Of a stretch of 64,000 nucleotides of DNA, positions 22,070-32,786 are shown in pieces (positions within the stretch are counted from its first letter, which is position 1; every line of letters starts with the position of its first letter). The stretch comes from Rostrohypoxylon terebratum. Taxonomy: Eukaryota; Ascomycota; Sordariomycetes; Xylariales; Hypoxylaceae. Below the pieces are notes generated by a model. That model did no database searches. It was given only the letters and a program-made list of their open reading frames with translations, and was not told the origin of the DNA. Position numbers and translations under genes: made by a program. The DNA lies in contig MU385856.1 in NCBI GenBank assembly GCA_022497145.1, forward strand, positions 806,001 through 870,000, in the 5' to 3' direction.

Positions 22070-23622
22070 ATGGAGACGATACTGGAGGCCTCAAATGGGA
22101 TCAAGTGGTCGCAGCCACTAGGCTTGTTCATCAACAACGAATTCATGAGCAGCAGCAATGGCAAGACGATCCCTACAACTAATCCAATGTAAGTCCAAAA
22201 CCGACGTACCTAGGTATATTTTCGTCGCAGAACGTTCTGATAGCCTCCGACAGGACCGAAGAGGAGATATGCGCCCCCGCCGGAGCTACAGCAGCAGATG
22301 TCGACAAAGCCGTCTCCGCCGCCCGCGCCGCCTTCAAGCACGACTCGTGGAAGAAGCTAGCGGGAAAAGAGCGCGCAGCTTTGATGCGCAAGCTCGCCGA
22401 CCTGATCGAGGAGCAGGGTGACGTCATAGCTACCATCGACGTAGTCGACAACGGCAAGACGTTCGCGACGGCGCGATACTTCGAAGTCCGTTTGGCCGCC
22501 GATGTATTGCGCTACTACGCCGGGTGGGCTGACAAGGTCTACGGACAGTCTATCGACTGCGGGCCGGAGAAGATGGCGTATACGATTAAGACGCCGGTTG
22601 GCGTCGTGGGCCAGATCATACCGTGGAATTTTAATACCGCGTTCGTCGGCATGAAGCTTGGACCCGCGTTGGCTTGCGGAAACACCGTTGTGTTGAAAGC
22701 GTCAGAGGAGTGTCCGCTCTCGGTGCTGTTTATAGGTAAACTAATCAAGGAAGCCGGCTTCCCGCCAGGCGTGGTGAATATCATCAACGGGACCGGAGCT
22801 GAGGCCGGCGCGCCGCTAGCCGCGCATACGGGGATCGATAAGGTGTCTTTCACGGGCAGCACGGCGACCGGAAAGCAGGTCATGCGGCTCGCGGCCGAGA
22901 ACTTGAAGAGCGTGACGCTGGAGACGGGAGGGAAATCGCCTGCTATCGTGTTCGAGGACGCGGACCTGGACAATGCGGTAAAATGGACGCACGACGGTAT
23001 CATGAGGTACGCGGGGCAGATGTGCTTCGCGAACTCGCGCGTGTTCGTGCAGGAGAGCGTGTACGAGGCCTTCTTATCCAAGTTCAAGGCCCAGGTTTCG
23101 CAGGTCTCCGTTCTAGGAGATCCATTCGAACAGACGACGTTCCAAGGCCCGCAGGTCTCGCGGGTTCAGTACGAGAAAATACTCGGGTACATACGCAGCG
23201 CGAGAGAAGAGGGCGCGACGGTATACATGGGCGGGGAGCCGGCATCGGTGGACGGGAAGGGGTTCTTCGTAGAGCCAACAGTGTTCACGGACGTGAAGCC
23301 GGGAATGAAGGTCTACCGCGAGGAGATATTCGGGCCGTGCGTGGCGGTCATCCCGTTCAAGACGGAAGAAGAAGCACTGGAGATGGCAAACGACACGGTC
23401 TACGGCCTGGCCTCAAGCGTCTTCACGAATAATGTTGCGAGGGCTCATCGCATCGCTAAGGAGTTCGAGGCCGGCATGGTTTTCATCAATCTTTCGAACT
23501 CGACCGATGTGGGGGTCCCGTTCGGCGGCACGAAGCAGTCGGGGATCGGGGCGGAAAACGGAGAGGCGGGATTGATGCCGTATTATTATACTAAATCGGT
23601 GTATATCAATCTTAATGTTTAG
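22070..23622 (+). CDS. NAD(P)-dependent aldehyde dehydrogenase
   Basis: Class 1/2-type aldehyde dehydrogenase that oxidises aldehydes to acids with NAD(P)+. Exons 22070-22188 and 22254-23622 are joined over a 65-bp intron, giving 495 residues, the usual length. The join reads TTNPMTEEEICAPAGATAAD. The cofactor-binding segment FTGSTATGK, general base Glu263 in LETGGKSP and nucleophile Cys297 in GQMCFANSR are present, 34 residues apart as in the family. A C-terminal GTKQSGIG...Y pattern is also present. The residue after the catalytic Cys is Phe, where a small residue is usual. There is no targeting peptide, so it is probably cytosolic. The coding sequence is GC-richer than its flanks. It is convergent with the glycosyltransferase gene, 399 bp apart. 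The substrate is not known. Confidence 0.95.
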
Positions 23623-24021
23623 AGTTCTAGAATAGCTAGTTCTAGAGAAGAGTTTTCGTTTTTGAGTTCCGAGTCTAATCTTCTTCTGATCTTGTGTAAC
23701 TGTTGTGAAAAATGAAGGTGCTGCTACCAATAAATAAAGGTGGAGAATGTACTACGGAACAGGGGGAGAGGCCATAAATAGGAAGCTAGGAGCTCCCCAG
23801 CTTCAATTCCTCCGCTCAAGAATGTTGTCCATAATATTATCCCATGGTTCTATTCTTCAATTATTCATTGTAAATCAACTTTCTACAACAACTTCTTCCC
23901 ATGCAGTTCTACAATCATCTGTCGAAGACTTTAGCTATTTCACTATCCTTAGATGCGCGATGTTCGTTTGTTCAACAACGCCAATTGTAAGATGTTGCTA
24001 ACCAGTGGATCACTTCCTATT
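23623..24021. other. Convergent intergenic region
   Basis: Two 3' ends meet here (aldehyde dehydrogenase + and glycosyltransferase -). AT-rich. No other element. Confidence 0.5.
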
Positions 24022-25839
24022 TCAAGCACCATGTGCTGCCAACTTCGCAACCTCCCGCGCTGAGATATACCGACCCGGATCTCGCTGAACTATCTTGCCA
24101 ATCTCCTTCGCCTTCTCTCTTATGGCCGTCGCGGTCTTTTCACTACTAAGGACTGTTGAAAAAGCGTCCTGAAGACATTCGGCAGTAAAGGAGGGTGCCG
24201 TTTTCTGACATGCCCATACACCAACCCTGATATACTGAGCCGCTTGCGCGATGCTGTAATGATCTAGCCATTGCGGCAAGATTATGTGGGGTATGCCGGT
24301 CCTGTTAAGAAATAGGGGTTAGTACATAGGTACCTCATTCAGGGGGCGGGGCAGGGCGAGTGACAGGTAGGTAGGCGACTAACCCAAGCGCCTCGTTAAA
24401 ACAACCAGCTCCTCCGTGATGCACTGAAGCAACAATATGACCCGTCTCAAACAGAGTAGCTGGTTCGACAGGCAACCAAGGTACCATTTTCAAGCGTCCA
24501 TTCTCAAGGAATGGACGGACCGGGTCCATGAACTCGTCACCAAATGGTACACCTCCAAATTCCTTTCCCGTCTTGCGGAACTTCCATAGCACTTGCAGAT
24601 CAGGGTTCTCCTCTAGAATATCCGCGATTGCCTGTGCCATAGCACTAGCTCGACCTATATCCCAGGCGAAAAAACTACCAAGGTTGACGAGCAGAGTCGG
24701 CCCTTGTGCAAGCCACTGGCCTAACTCCGGACTTACCTCTTCCGGAGTCGAGAGGGAAAGGTACATCGGACCAGTATAGGTCACATTTGGCGGCACATGG
24801 TCTAGGGGTATTGTGGCTTCAGCCAAGCCCTGTACAAGGAAAGGTACGTTTGTGCGATACAGATCGTGGTAGGTGATACGACCGAAACCTTTTGACCGGA
24901 GAAAACGCTGCCCTGCCTTGAAGTGGGGCATAGAAGATAGGATTTGGAAGTACCGCAGATTCATGTAGATGTTATCTAGCAGCCTACTCCACGGAACAGG
25001 GTACGGAATCCCAGAACCCATACTACACTACACGTAAGTACTAATAGCAATAGGTTGGGAAACGGAAATCGACCCCATGATTAGATGGGGTATGACTTGA
25101 GGCACGGGCACGTACACCGGATACTTCCAAAGCCATTTCCCAAATGGTTGGTGATGTGAGAAGACATCTATCGGAATATTGGGAACGACGAAAGCATGTA
25201 GCCTCTTCCGGTTACGAGCGGCGTCAAGACCAGGCCTGAAAAAGATGTCTAATAGGACGAGGGAGGGATCTACTTGGTCGATGATCTCTGTGGCGTTGAT
25301 GAGATGCAGGTTAGCGCTCAGCTCCCCCACAGAGAAAAAGCAAAAGCATTACCTGCAAGATTGTGATATAGTTCCAGATGCGCCTCTCCCGACCACGGAG
25401 CAACATAAAATGCGAGATCCTTTCCGATTTGGTCGATGTGCGCACGGCCGGGCGGATGTATGATGCTTGTCGCCGTTCTGCCCGCCATCGCCATAGCTCT
25501 AGCGAACAGATGCTGTGCGGGAAGCTCGTGAAATATGATATCCTTCGAAGAGGAGTTCGTCTTGCGGCCATGCTTTGAGATACGTTCGATTCTTGGGTAC
25601 GTGGGCGCGAAAGAGGCAACGTGTATTTCGACCTCAGGGTGGCGCTCTAACAAGCCTTGTGCCGTCGCAAGGTGCACGTTAGAAAGTCCGAACTCAGAGT
25701 TGACAATAAAGAGAACGGTGTTGTTTCGGCCCACGACAGATGGTGTATACTGGGTTGCCGGCCTCGCAGTCCATTGGGACAGCCAAAGGGACACAATGGC
25801 AATGAGCAGGGAGCTCCCAAGAAGCAGACGTTTCAACAT
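24022..25839 (-). CDS. UDP-glycosyltransferase (GT1), membrane-anchored
   Basis: GT1-family glycosyltransferase that should move a sugar from a UDP-sugar to a small lipophilic acceptor. Four exons: 25353-25839, 25074-25287, 24384-25022 and 24022-24301. The introns are 65, 51 and 82 bp, all joins hold frame, and the product is 539 residues. The N-terminus MLKRLLLGSSLLIAIVSLWL is one hydrophobic span that can act as an uncleaved anchor. The N-terminal half contains NSEFGLSNVHLATAQGLLER, typical of the acceptor-binding domain. The C-terminal half has LLVNLGSFFAW, VPWLPVEPATLF and the donor-site segment VHHGGAGCFNEALGTGIPHI. The C-terminus has no second membrane span, unlike animal UGTs. The exon 2-3 junction is the least certain. 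The acceptor substrate is unknown. Confidence 0.9.
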
Positions 25840-27891
25840 GGTGTAGAAATGACTAGCACAATTATTTCTAAGGGTTTTTTTTTTTGCTGAAAAGTCTGTT
25901 GAGGTAACTTGAGATTTGTATTACTCTAGCCGGTTTTATAAGGAGAACGTCTGGCAAGTATCACCATTGGGCTACATAACAGCTTCAAATTTCATTATCT
26001 ACATCTGAGTCAGAGTAATGTCGGATTGTTTGAATATCTATCTGTTTTCAACTACTGACAGAATGAAGCTTTTCTGTATGCAATGATCTGGGCTCTCATT
26101 GGCCAGTGTGGATACACAAGCGATGCAGTACCATTGCAGAAATTGCAACCGCAGCTAGATGGCAATATCTCTCTACCTATCTAGTCAGGTATCACACTGC
26201 GATCGTTCAGGGCGAATACCACACGTATCCACTCCTATCGCGATCAGTATCACCGTGCACATCTTAAGATTCCAGCCCACATGCGTACAAATCCATTAAT
26301 CTTGTCGATCATAATGATAACTCAGAGGACGATGTTAATGACTTATTTCCATTATGAGGGTTGCCATTCCGCGTTCAATGTCTTGGCTTCACACCAATTT
26401 CTTCGTCCCAACCTCTAAAACTCGACGACCTCCCTCCCTTCAACGTGTGTTGTCAGCCTCTCCACCGTCAGTTACATCACTGAAAGTTCGGCGACGAGGC
26501 CAAGAAATAATTCGCATAATATTAGGTCTACCAGTCAGAGTAGTGCATTCGTGATTTCGAATATTGTGTTGATCCTTAAGGTATTGGTGTTGATTTCGAT
26601 AAAGCTGACATTTATTTTATGCCGGTTCGACGAATGAACCTCGCGAATAGTGAGATGAGCTCCGCTTCCACGCGGACCTTTCTCAAGCCTCGGATTGAAT
26701 ATTAGTAAGGCGGACCGGACATGTAGGAGACATGTCAGTTCCGTGCGTTGCAACGCATAATCTGGCCGTGGCCAAGTTGGTAGTTGAATAGGTAATTTGT
26801 GTCGTAGTCTCGACCACTTTCGTCGACGTTTCGTTAGTAATATAACAAGGCATCCATCTAAGGAGGTACCTACATGTAGTAGGTCCATAGGTATGTAGGT
26901 ACCTAATAGGTTAAGGGTGATGAAGGGGGATCCATCCAATCATGCTATCCAGATGGATGGGGCGTCCGAAATGTATATTGGAGCCGTTTCCTGTTTTCTC
27001 CTATTACGGCGACCCCATATTCTCCTGTCTCTCCTACGTTTCTCATTCTGCTCGCTTTGGCGACGACCTAAGTGCTTTAACTTTTTAAGCCAGTTGATGG
27101 TTCTGTTGCACCACCTGCTCAGTCGTGGCAATGACGGCGGTGACGCTGGCTCCGAACCGTTCCACGCGGTGGGTTCTGATCCAAATTCCCGAACGTTGAT
27201 CGTAGGATCGAATCGGACTTGCTTTGCCGGGATGGAAGGGGTATCAATGGTTATATATTCTTCCATCTTGTCGGATTTGATAAGTGAATTGACTACCAGG
27301 TAGGAGTAGGTATATAGGTATATAGGTATATATCGGTCTGTTGGTCTCTAACACAACTGGCTGTGTTTATCCTAGGATTAGATGTATAGTACCTAGTAGG
27401 TAGGTAAATGGCCAAAAGAACTTCGTTCGAATAGGTAAACAACTCAAAAGTATTTCTTGTGCGATAAAGTTGTGATTACCTGGGTCAACCAGACTCCTAC
27501 CTACCTTCACAAAGTGCGCACTATGAACACCATATATATATTACTTGCTAGTTTTAGGAGAAAGCTATACTACGGTGGCGTTAGAAGTTTGCGCTTAATA
27601 GGTGTCATCATATCAACGCAAGGCTTATTTGAAGACTTTAGGTTTGGGCACAATAAGTGGCTTGAATGTAGTAATCTTAGGTTATACTAGCATAGGCTCT
27701 TAAATGTAGATAGTCATATCTTCGTTTTACCATAGCGAATGCTAATAACTATAGTAACACAACTCGTTAACTAGCTTAGTTTCTAGATTCTCAGGTGCGT
27801 TTTGTTGTTATGACTCAGCACTTAACCTAGGTAGGGTTGAATCTTGTCTTGCTTGCAGTCCTTTCTACCTACCTACCTAGTACCTACCTAC
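25840..27891. other. Intergenic region with a candidate small gene
   Basis: About 2 kb between the glycosyltransferase start and the end of the Zn2Cys6 gene. It holds a candidate small gene at 26940-27266 (own entry). Clusters of TAGGTACCTA-like words lie at 26862-26910, 27301-27335, 27391-27405 and 27865-27895. The rest shows no gene. Confidence 0.5.
26940..27266 (-). CDS. Candidate 108-residue basic protein
   Basis: Single-exon frame starting MEEYITIDTPSIPAKQVRFD. It has an unusually protein-like N-terminal third: acidic start, then KQVRFDPTINVREF. The KQVRF core fits the RVxF docking motif for protein phosphatase 1, but that motif is short and often occurs by chance. A Pro/Ser linker and a very basic stretch of Arg/Lys, about residues 62-92, follow; the stretch could act as a nuclear signal. 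No family is recognised. The upstream region is rich in short repeats. It may be a real small gene, an exon, or chance. Confidence 0.4.
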   Translation of the reverse strand: MEEYITIDTPSIPAKQVRFDPTINVREFGSEPTAWNGSEPASPPSLPRLSRWCNRTINWLKKLKHLGRRQSEQNEKRRRDRRIWGRRNRRKQETAPIYISDAPSIWIA

Positions 27892-30533
27892 CTATACACT
27901 CCAAGTGTTACCCATGATGGCATCGAAGTCAAGAAAACCGAACTCAAGCTGTTGAGAAACTACTTAGCGCTTAGAAAGAACATGTAAAGTTTCATAACTA
28001 ACCTCAGAGTAGTTATAATCCAGCCAGTCAGATGCTGGAAAGTCTAGAGCGTCTGGTATAATCTCCTCCGAGTTGTTAGCCTGTGCCTTAGAAATCAGCA
28101 AGCCGCATCTCGAATTATACTCATCCAACGTCCTCAGTAGTATGGGGCTAACAGAAAAGCCATCTTCAATATCAACTGCCCACCTACCTAGTAGGCACGT
28201 GGGTAAATAAGGGGTAACGAAAGAAGGAAAGTACTTACGCCGGCACAATCTGCAGGACCCGAAGGTGTTAAATATTGATGAACTGGGAGAGACATCTTTT
28301 GCCTTTCCATCTGCTTATTATTGAGATCAAGAAACCTCCGCGCACATGACGATTTAGCGGCCTGGCGAGATTTTGTTCCTAGGTGTATCTCGAGCAGCAT
28401 AATCGCCGCATACACGGTAATGAAACACCAGAGCTCACTGTAGCAACATCGCAAATGCATATCCTCTACCAAAGGGACACACTTTTGAAGAACATCGATC
28501 ATGGATCGGTCATCAGCCACAACGACATTCGCGATATCTGTATGTAAGGTTAGTGCTGATCCAGTGCAGAGTTCCTACTGCCTTCTTGCTTACCTCCTTT
28601 CGGTTGAAGCATGGCCACGCGGACTAGGTTCAGTGAAGCGAGGAACAGATCTTCTCTAAGCATCGCGAGACTCTGTAGTCCCAGGTCCGCCAACTTCGTG
28701 TTTAGGAGTAGAATATCGCGCGATGTGTGATAACAGACAGTTTCCGAAAGCCAACATCTCCTGTCGTTTTTCTGGATATAAGGTCGGTGAAGAGCCAAAA
28801 TAGTAGTCTTAAGCTGAAAAACCAAATATGCACGAGTAAGCGTTGGTATTCCAGGATCGCATATTCCAGTTAAGTCTTTTTCATCCCACGATGGGATGCT
28901 TTCTATCGCCTGCGTGATCTCGTGAGTATATCGTAAGACATCGTCGTATGTGAGGTTTTTAGAGAGTTCAGTGCTAAAAAGGCGTCGGGATATCTCTAAG
29001 CGCAGCGACCAGCTACGAGCGCTATGGACTTGGTAAGATGTAAGGGTATATCCGCTCAACGGTTTCGGTTCAGGTATTTGTTCCGACGTTTCGTTGAAGT
29101 CATCATCATTGACATTTGTGGGTGGGGCAACGTCACAATCAATATTGTGTAGGAGACTAGGAAGGCCGTACTCATATGAGTTTTGAAGATCTAGTTCTCG
29201 AAGAGCAGCCCATATTCGCCTCTTCATTTCCCTCATATAAGGCGTGTAGTTCGCAGGCGCGTCGCGATGTAGCCCATCAATGATGGCATCTTGGATTAAG
29301 GAGCCCGTCTCTTTCCACCATTTTTTCTTGTCAATTACGATCATTCGTTTAGCAAGGTATATCAAGTAAGAAACTTGATAGTATGCAGGCCTACCATGCT
29401 TTGGGCTTTGTTGCCTCAGCCATTCTTCGCATAGAGAAACCCACTGCGTAGGTATCGATCGGTACTTGATCGCCACGGATGTAGCCTCGGCGTATTGATT
29501 AGATTGACCCGTAGTAGCACAACTAGATGATATGGATATTATTGCCAGTATTAAAGTTGCCATAACTGGATGGTGCGTCTGTTGGGTTGTCCAGAAATTG
29601 TTATAGTCTCTCCTGAATGTGGGTATGTGGAAAGCCCGATGAAGCTGTCCTAGGCCATCTAGGTACAGCGAAACCAGAATGTCTACATCTTCTTTCGGAG
29701 GAAGAAACCTCTCGAGACTGATGTTATGCGGGGATAGCAAATTGGTATCTTGTATTCCTCTACTAAGCTTCTCCTTTGTAATATTTACTCCCAAAGGGTT
29801 GAGGCATTCCTCAGCGATTTCTCTAATGAATGGGAACAGTTCAGGGATCTATGTAAAATATCAGCCCACCTAATTCGCAATATAATATTAGATGGCTGAA
29901 TATCAGTTTACCTCACTAAAGAATTGAAAAAGAGCATGTCGGCTATAGTACCCCCGGGGGGACCTCTTCGTTGGATCCAGCGATCGCGAGTCGACATGAC
30001 TCGCATCTTCACCAACTCTTCCACTTTGGGACACAGGTAAGTCTTGCTGATTACCCCCTTCTATGCCGGATTCCCCCGCATCATGGATATTATCATCTGG
30101 AATTCCTTTTTCTGGGGGCTTTCCGTTGTCCAATGATAGCGGATCCGATTCGACAGGGTCGATATCTATTACGTGTGAGGCTTCTGCAGCGCCGTCGTCC
30201 CCACGTATCAACCCAGCCTTTGAAAGCAAGATTTTCAGCTCAGTGACCTCGGCTTGGAGATCGTGAATCTGTTGTTCCTGTTGGCGGGAAGAAGGGCTAG
30301 GTAAATGCGATTGCTCGGCTACAGCCTCAAACGAACATTGTGTTGGTCTTCCTGATTTAATGCATCTCTGACAAGGCAAATTGCGATCACAAGACATCTA
30401 CATGGTCATATTCAATAAATATCACGAATTTGATTACGGATTGATATTCACATACCTTCTTCTTCCTACATTCTGTACAACTCAGTCGAGCTCGTTTCTT
30501 TCGGCTTTTTCTTTCGCTGATTGTACGATCCAT
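27892..30533 (-). CDS. Zn(II)2Cys6 transcription factor with fungal-specific domain
   Basis: Fungal regulator with an N-terminal binuclear zinc cluster and a central fungal transcription-factor domain. Exons: 30456-30533, 29912-30397, 28594-29848, about 28259-28537, about 28003-28187 and 27892-27948, giving about 779 residues. The cluster is C19-x2-C22-x6-C29-x5-C35-x2-C38-x8-C47, and the first intron falls inside it after Lys26. A coiled-coil-like stretch (about residues 62-83, QEQQIHDLQAEVTELKILL) follows. The middle domain includes LGQLHRAFHIPTFRRDY and YTPYMREMKRRIWAALRELD. The last exon ends LEFGFLDFDAIMGNTWSV. The exon 4-5 joint is unresolved: the strong GTAAGT donor at 28238 is out of phase, and a weak donor at 28258 restores frame. 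The target genes are unknown; the nearby enzyme genes are candidates. Confidence 0.88.
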
Positions 30534-31392
30534 CTTTGTAAAACTTGATTGCTCAACGTTCTAACTTCTCAATTGCTGTGTCTTGCCTACCTGTAACACA
30601 AGCACAAGTTGAGATCCATTAGGACCGTCCAGATGAAATTGCCCGGAGTTAAGAAAAGTCCCCGGCTTACAAATTTCCGCCATATCCCCGATGCATTTTC
30701 ACGCAGATCTCTTGCGTTTAAGTACTCAGGTACCTAATAGTAATCCTTTTCTTTCCAATTTATGAATGTGTGGTGGGCTTAGCAAGGATACTAATGTACA
30801 CCAGAGCGGAATGTCGTGTGATTCTATGTCACTCAATATTTGGCAAGCCAATCAAATGAGAAGCAACTTGTGCCTTCGCAAATTTTCGATTCTGAAAGAG
30901 CGAAGTTTGAGAATTTCGACCCTAGGTCCTTATAGTGCTAAGCCGTAATTTTCGAGGCAGTGCTGTTGGTTAGGACCGCCATCCCCAAACGATTTCACTG
31001 ACGTCGATGCAAACTTACTCAAAGATTATTTCTCTTCGGGTATACAATAGCCCGTCAATGTGTGGTTTCAATATGGAGGTTCTCTCCAGGGAGCTTCTCG
31101 TGACGACTCCCACTATGGATGGATGGATGGTCGGCACATATTCTCAGCCCCCGCGCGAAGACACGGCTTGGAGTTTGGGGTCAGGTCGGATGGCATTCAT
31201 GCTACAACTCTAATCTTAGTAATAGTAACAATCTTCCCCTAGACCCGTAGACAACGTGATCACGATTGAACATGGATTCGTATACATTTTTGGAAAATCC
31301 TCAAAATCGAGCGGCGGGCATATCCGCACCCGCATCCGCACCCGTACCCGCCCACCCTACCATCGTGCCTTCCCGCCTAGAGACGCACCACG
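30534..31392. other. Divergent intergenic region, transcription factor / zeta-type kinase
   Basis: Shared upstream region. Open frames at 30766-31242 look random. The stretch 31266-31392 is open in a frame overlapping the next gene but is GC-rich and has no separate support. Confidence 0.45.
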
Positions 31393-32427
31393 ATGAACCC
31401 CGACCCGCAATCGTACCTTCTCTCCGAAGAAGAATCGCGGGCGATATTCGAGCGCGCCATCGTCCCCGCCGAACTCGGCGCTCTCCCACCCATCACAACC
31501 AACGACAGCGACGGCGAGGCCAGCAACCCGCCTAGCGCCACGCGAACGCCTCTCGCCATCATAATCATAGGCCAAACCGGCGCCGGCAAAACGCGCACGG
31601 CACCGCTCCTCAAATCCACTCTAACTCGCCTCCGCCTCCCCAACCCCCTCGCGCACTTCGTCGCAGACACGTACAAAACATACCACCCCTCCTACCAGCC
31701 CCTCCTATCCGCGCACCCCTCCATCGCCTCCGCAGCAACCGGCCCCGACGCCCGGCGCTGGCTCCTCCTCGCCTCGCGCCACGCCGCGGAACGCCGCGCA
31801 GACGTGCTCCTGGAGTCCGCGGCGCGACACCCCGGCGACTTCGCGGAGCTAGCCCGGGTATACCGCGACCGCGGGTACCGCGTCGAAGTCGCGGTGCTGG
31901 CCGTGCCCGCGGCGCTGAGCAGACTCGGCGTCCTGACGCGGTTTCACGAGAGGCTACCGGAGGCGGGGCCGGCGGGCGGGTTGCCGGTGCGGTTGACGCC
32001 GCGGAAGGTGCATGACGAATCATACACAGGGTTACTAGAAGCCGCTGCGTTTATCGACGGAGAGGGTGGGCATGTGGTGGACCAGGTTGTCGTCGTGCGC
32101 CGCGATAACCTGGTCGCGTACGCGGATGAGCGCGTTGACGGGATTTGGAGACGGGGGCCGCGTGTTGCGCAGGCGCTGCGGGGGGAGCGGGGGCGCCCTT
32201 TGACGCTTGATGAGAGGATGGCGGCGCGGGAAAGTGTGCGTAGGTTGAGGGAGATGAACGTGCCCGGTCTCGAAAACCAGCTGGAGGAGATTGAGGAGTT
32301 ACTAAAACCTCTCTTGGTCCATTCAAACAATGAGACATATGCGCCGTTGAGGCCATTGTGCCTGCCTAGTTCATCAGACGATAAACATTTTGATGCTAAG
32401 ACAGATCTCAGGCTTGGCACAATATAA
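31393..32427 (+). CDS. Zeta-toxin-type P-loop kinase domain protein
   Basis: Intronless gene for a 344-residue protein with the fold signature of the zeta-toxin/UDP-GlcNAc-kinase group of P-loop kinases. The Walker A motif GQTGAGKT lies at residues 60-67, after the hydrophobic strand LAIIIIG. The rest of the domain continues to about residue 240, with Arg-rich helices, a mid-domain LLESAARHPGDF and strand VEVAVLAVPA. The first 50 residues are a variable lead-in and the last ~60 a helical tail. Bacterial zeta proteins are paired with an epsilon antitoxin; no such partner is encoded nearby. Fungal members are known but their function is not. The gene is far richer in G+C than its surroundings (31741-31800 has 50 of 60). 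The start could be a little downstream. Confidence 0.85.
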   Translation: MNPDPQSYLLSEEESRAIFERAIVPAELGALPPITTNDSDGEASNPPSATRTPLAIIIIGQTGAGKTRTAPLLKSTLTRLRLPNPLAHFVADTYKTYHPSYQPLLSAHPSIASAATGPDARRWLLLASRHAAERRADVLLESAARHPGDFAELARVYRDRGYRVEVAVLAVPAALSRLGVLTRFHERLPEAGPAGGLPVRLTPRKVHDESYTGLLEAAAFIDGEGGHVVDQVVVVRRDNLVAYADERVDGIWRRGPRVAQALRGERGRPLTLDERMAARESVRRLREMNVPGLENQLEEIEELLKPLLVHSNNETYAPLRPLCLPSSSDDKHFDAKTDLRLGTI

Positions 32428-32786
32428 TTCTAGTGTGGAAATTTGGAAAACGCGCTATGATATGGAGGGTTTTCGGGGCGTTTCTAATATCCATTTGCCT
32501 ACCCCCTTTTCTTCGTAGGTACTAACAGAAGATACGCGCAAGCACTTTCCCGGCAGGTAAAAAGCCACAAAGTGCTTAGGAAGTAACCGCAGGAAGCAAT
32601 ATAGGCACTTAATTAACCACGCTGCCTAATGATGCAGAATAATTGATACCTATGTAGTGCAATAGATCGCTGATACAGAGATCTTGACTGCTCCTCTCAT
32701 CTAAACTCTTGACCAACTCCGTTTTCCATTTTCTCGCCTGTACCTGGGGGAAAAAAATCAGAGAGCCACTCCTCACAATATACTCG
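32428..32786. other. Convergent intergenic region
   Basis: The 3' ends of the zeta-type gene (+) and the MFS gene (-) face each other. No other feature seen. Confidence 0.5.

Noticed and set aside
22539..23432. Long open frames overlapping the aldehyde dehydrogenase on both strands
   Set aside because: They arise from the GC-rich third positions of the dehydrogenase exon and show no protein family.
31266..31535. Plus-strand frame overlapping the start of the zeta-type gene
   Set aside because: Different frame, Pro/Ala/Arg-rich, no independent support; the P-loop frame is the real one.
31610..32420. Antisense open frames opposite the zeta-type gene
   Set aside because: Arg/Ala/Pro-rich shadows of the very GC-rich coding strand.
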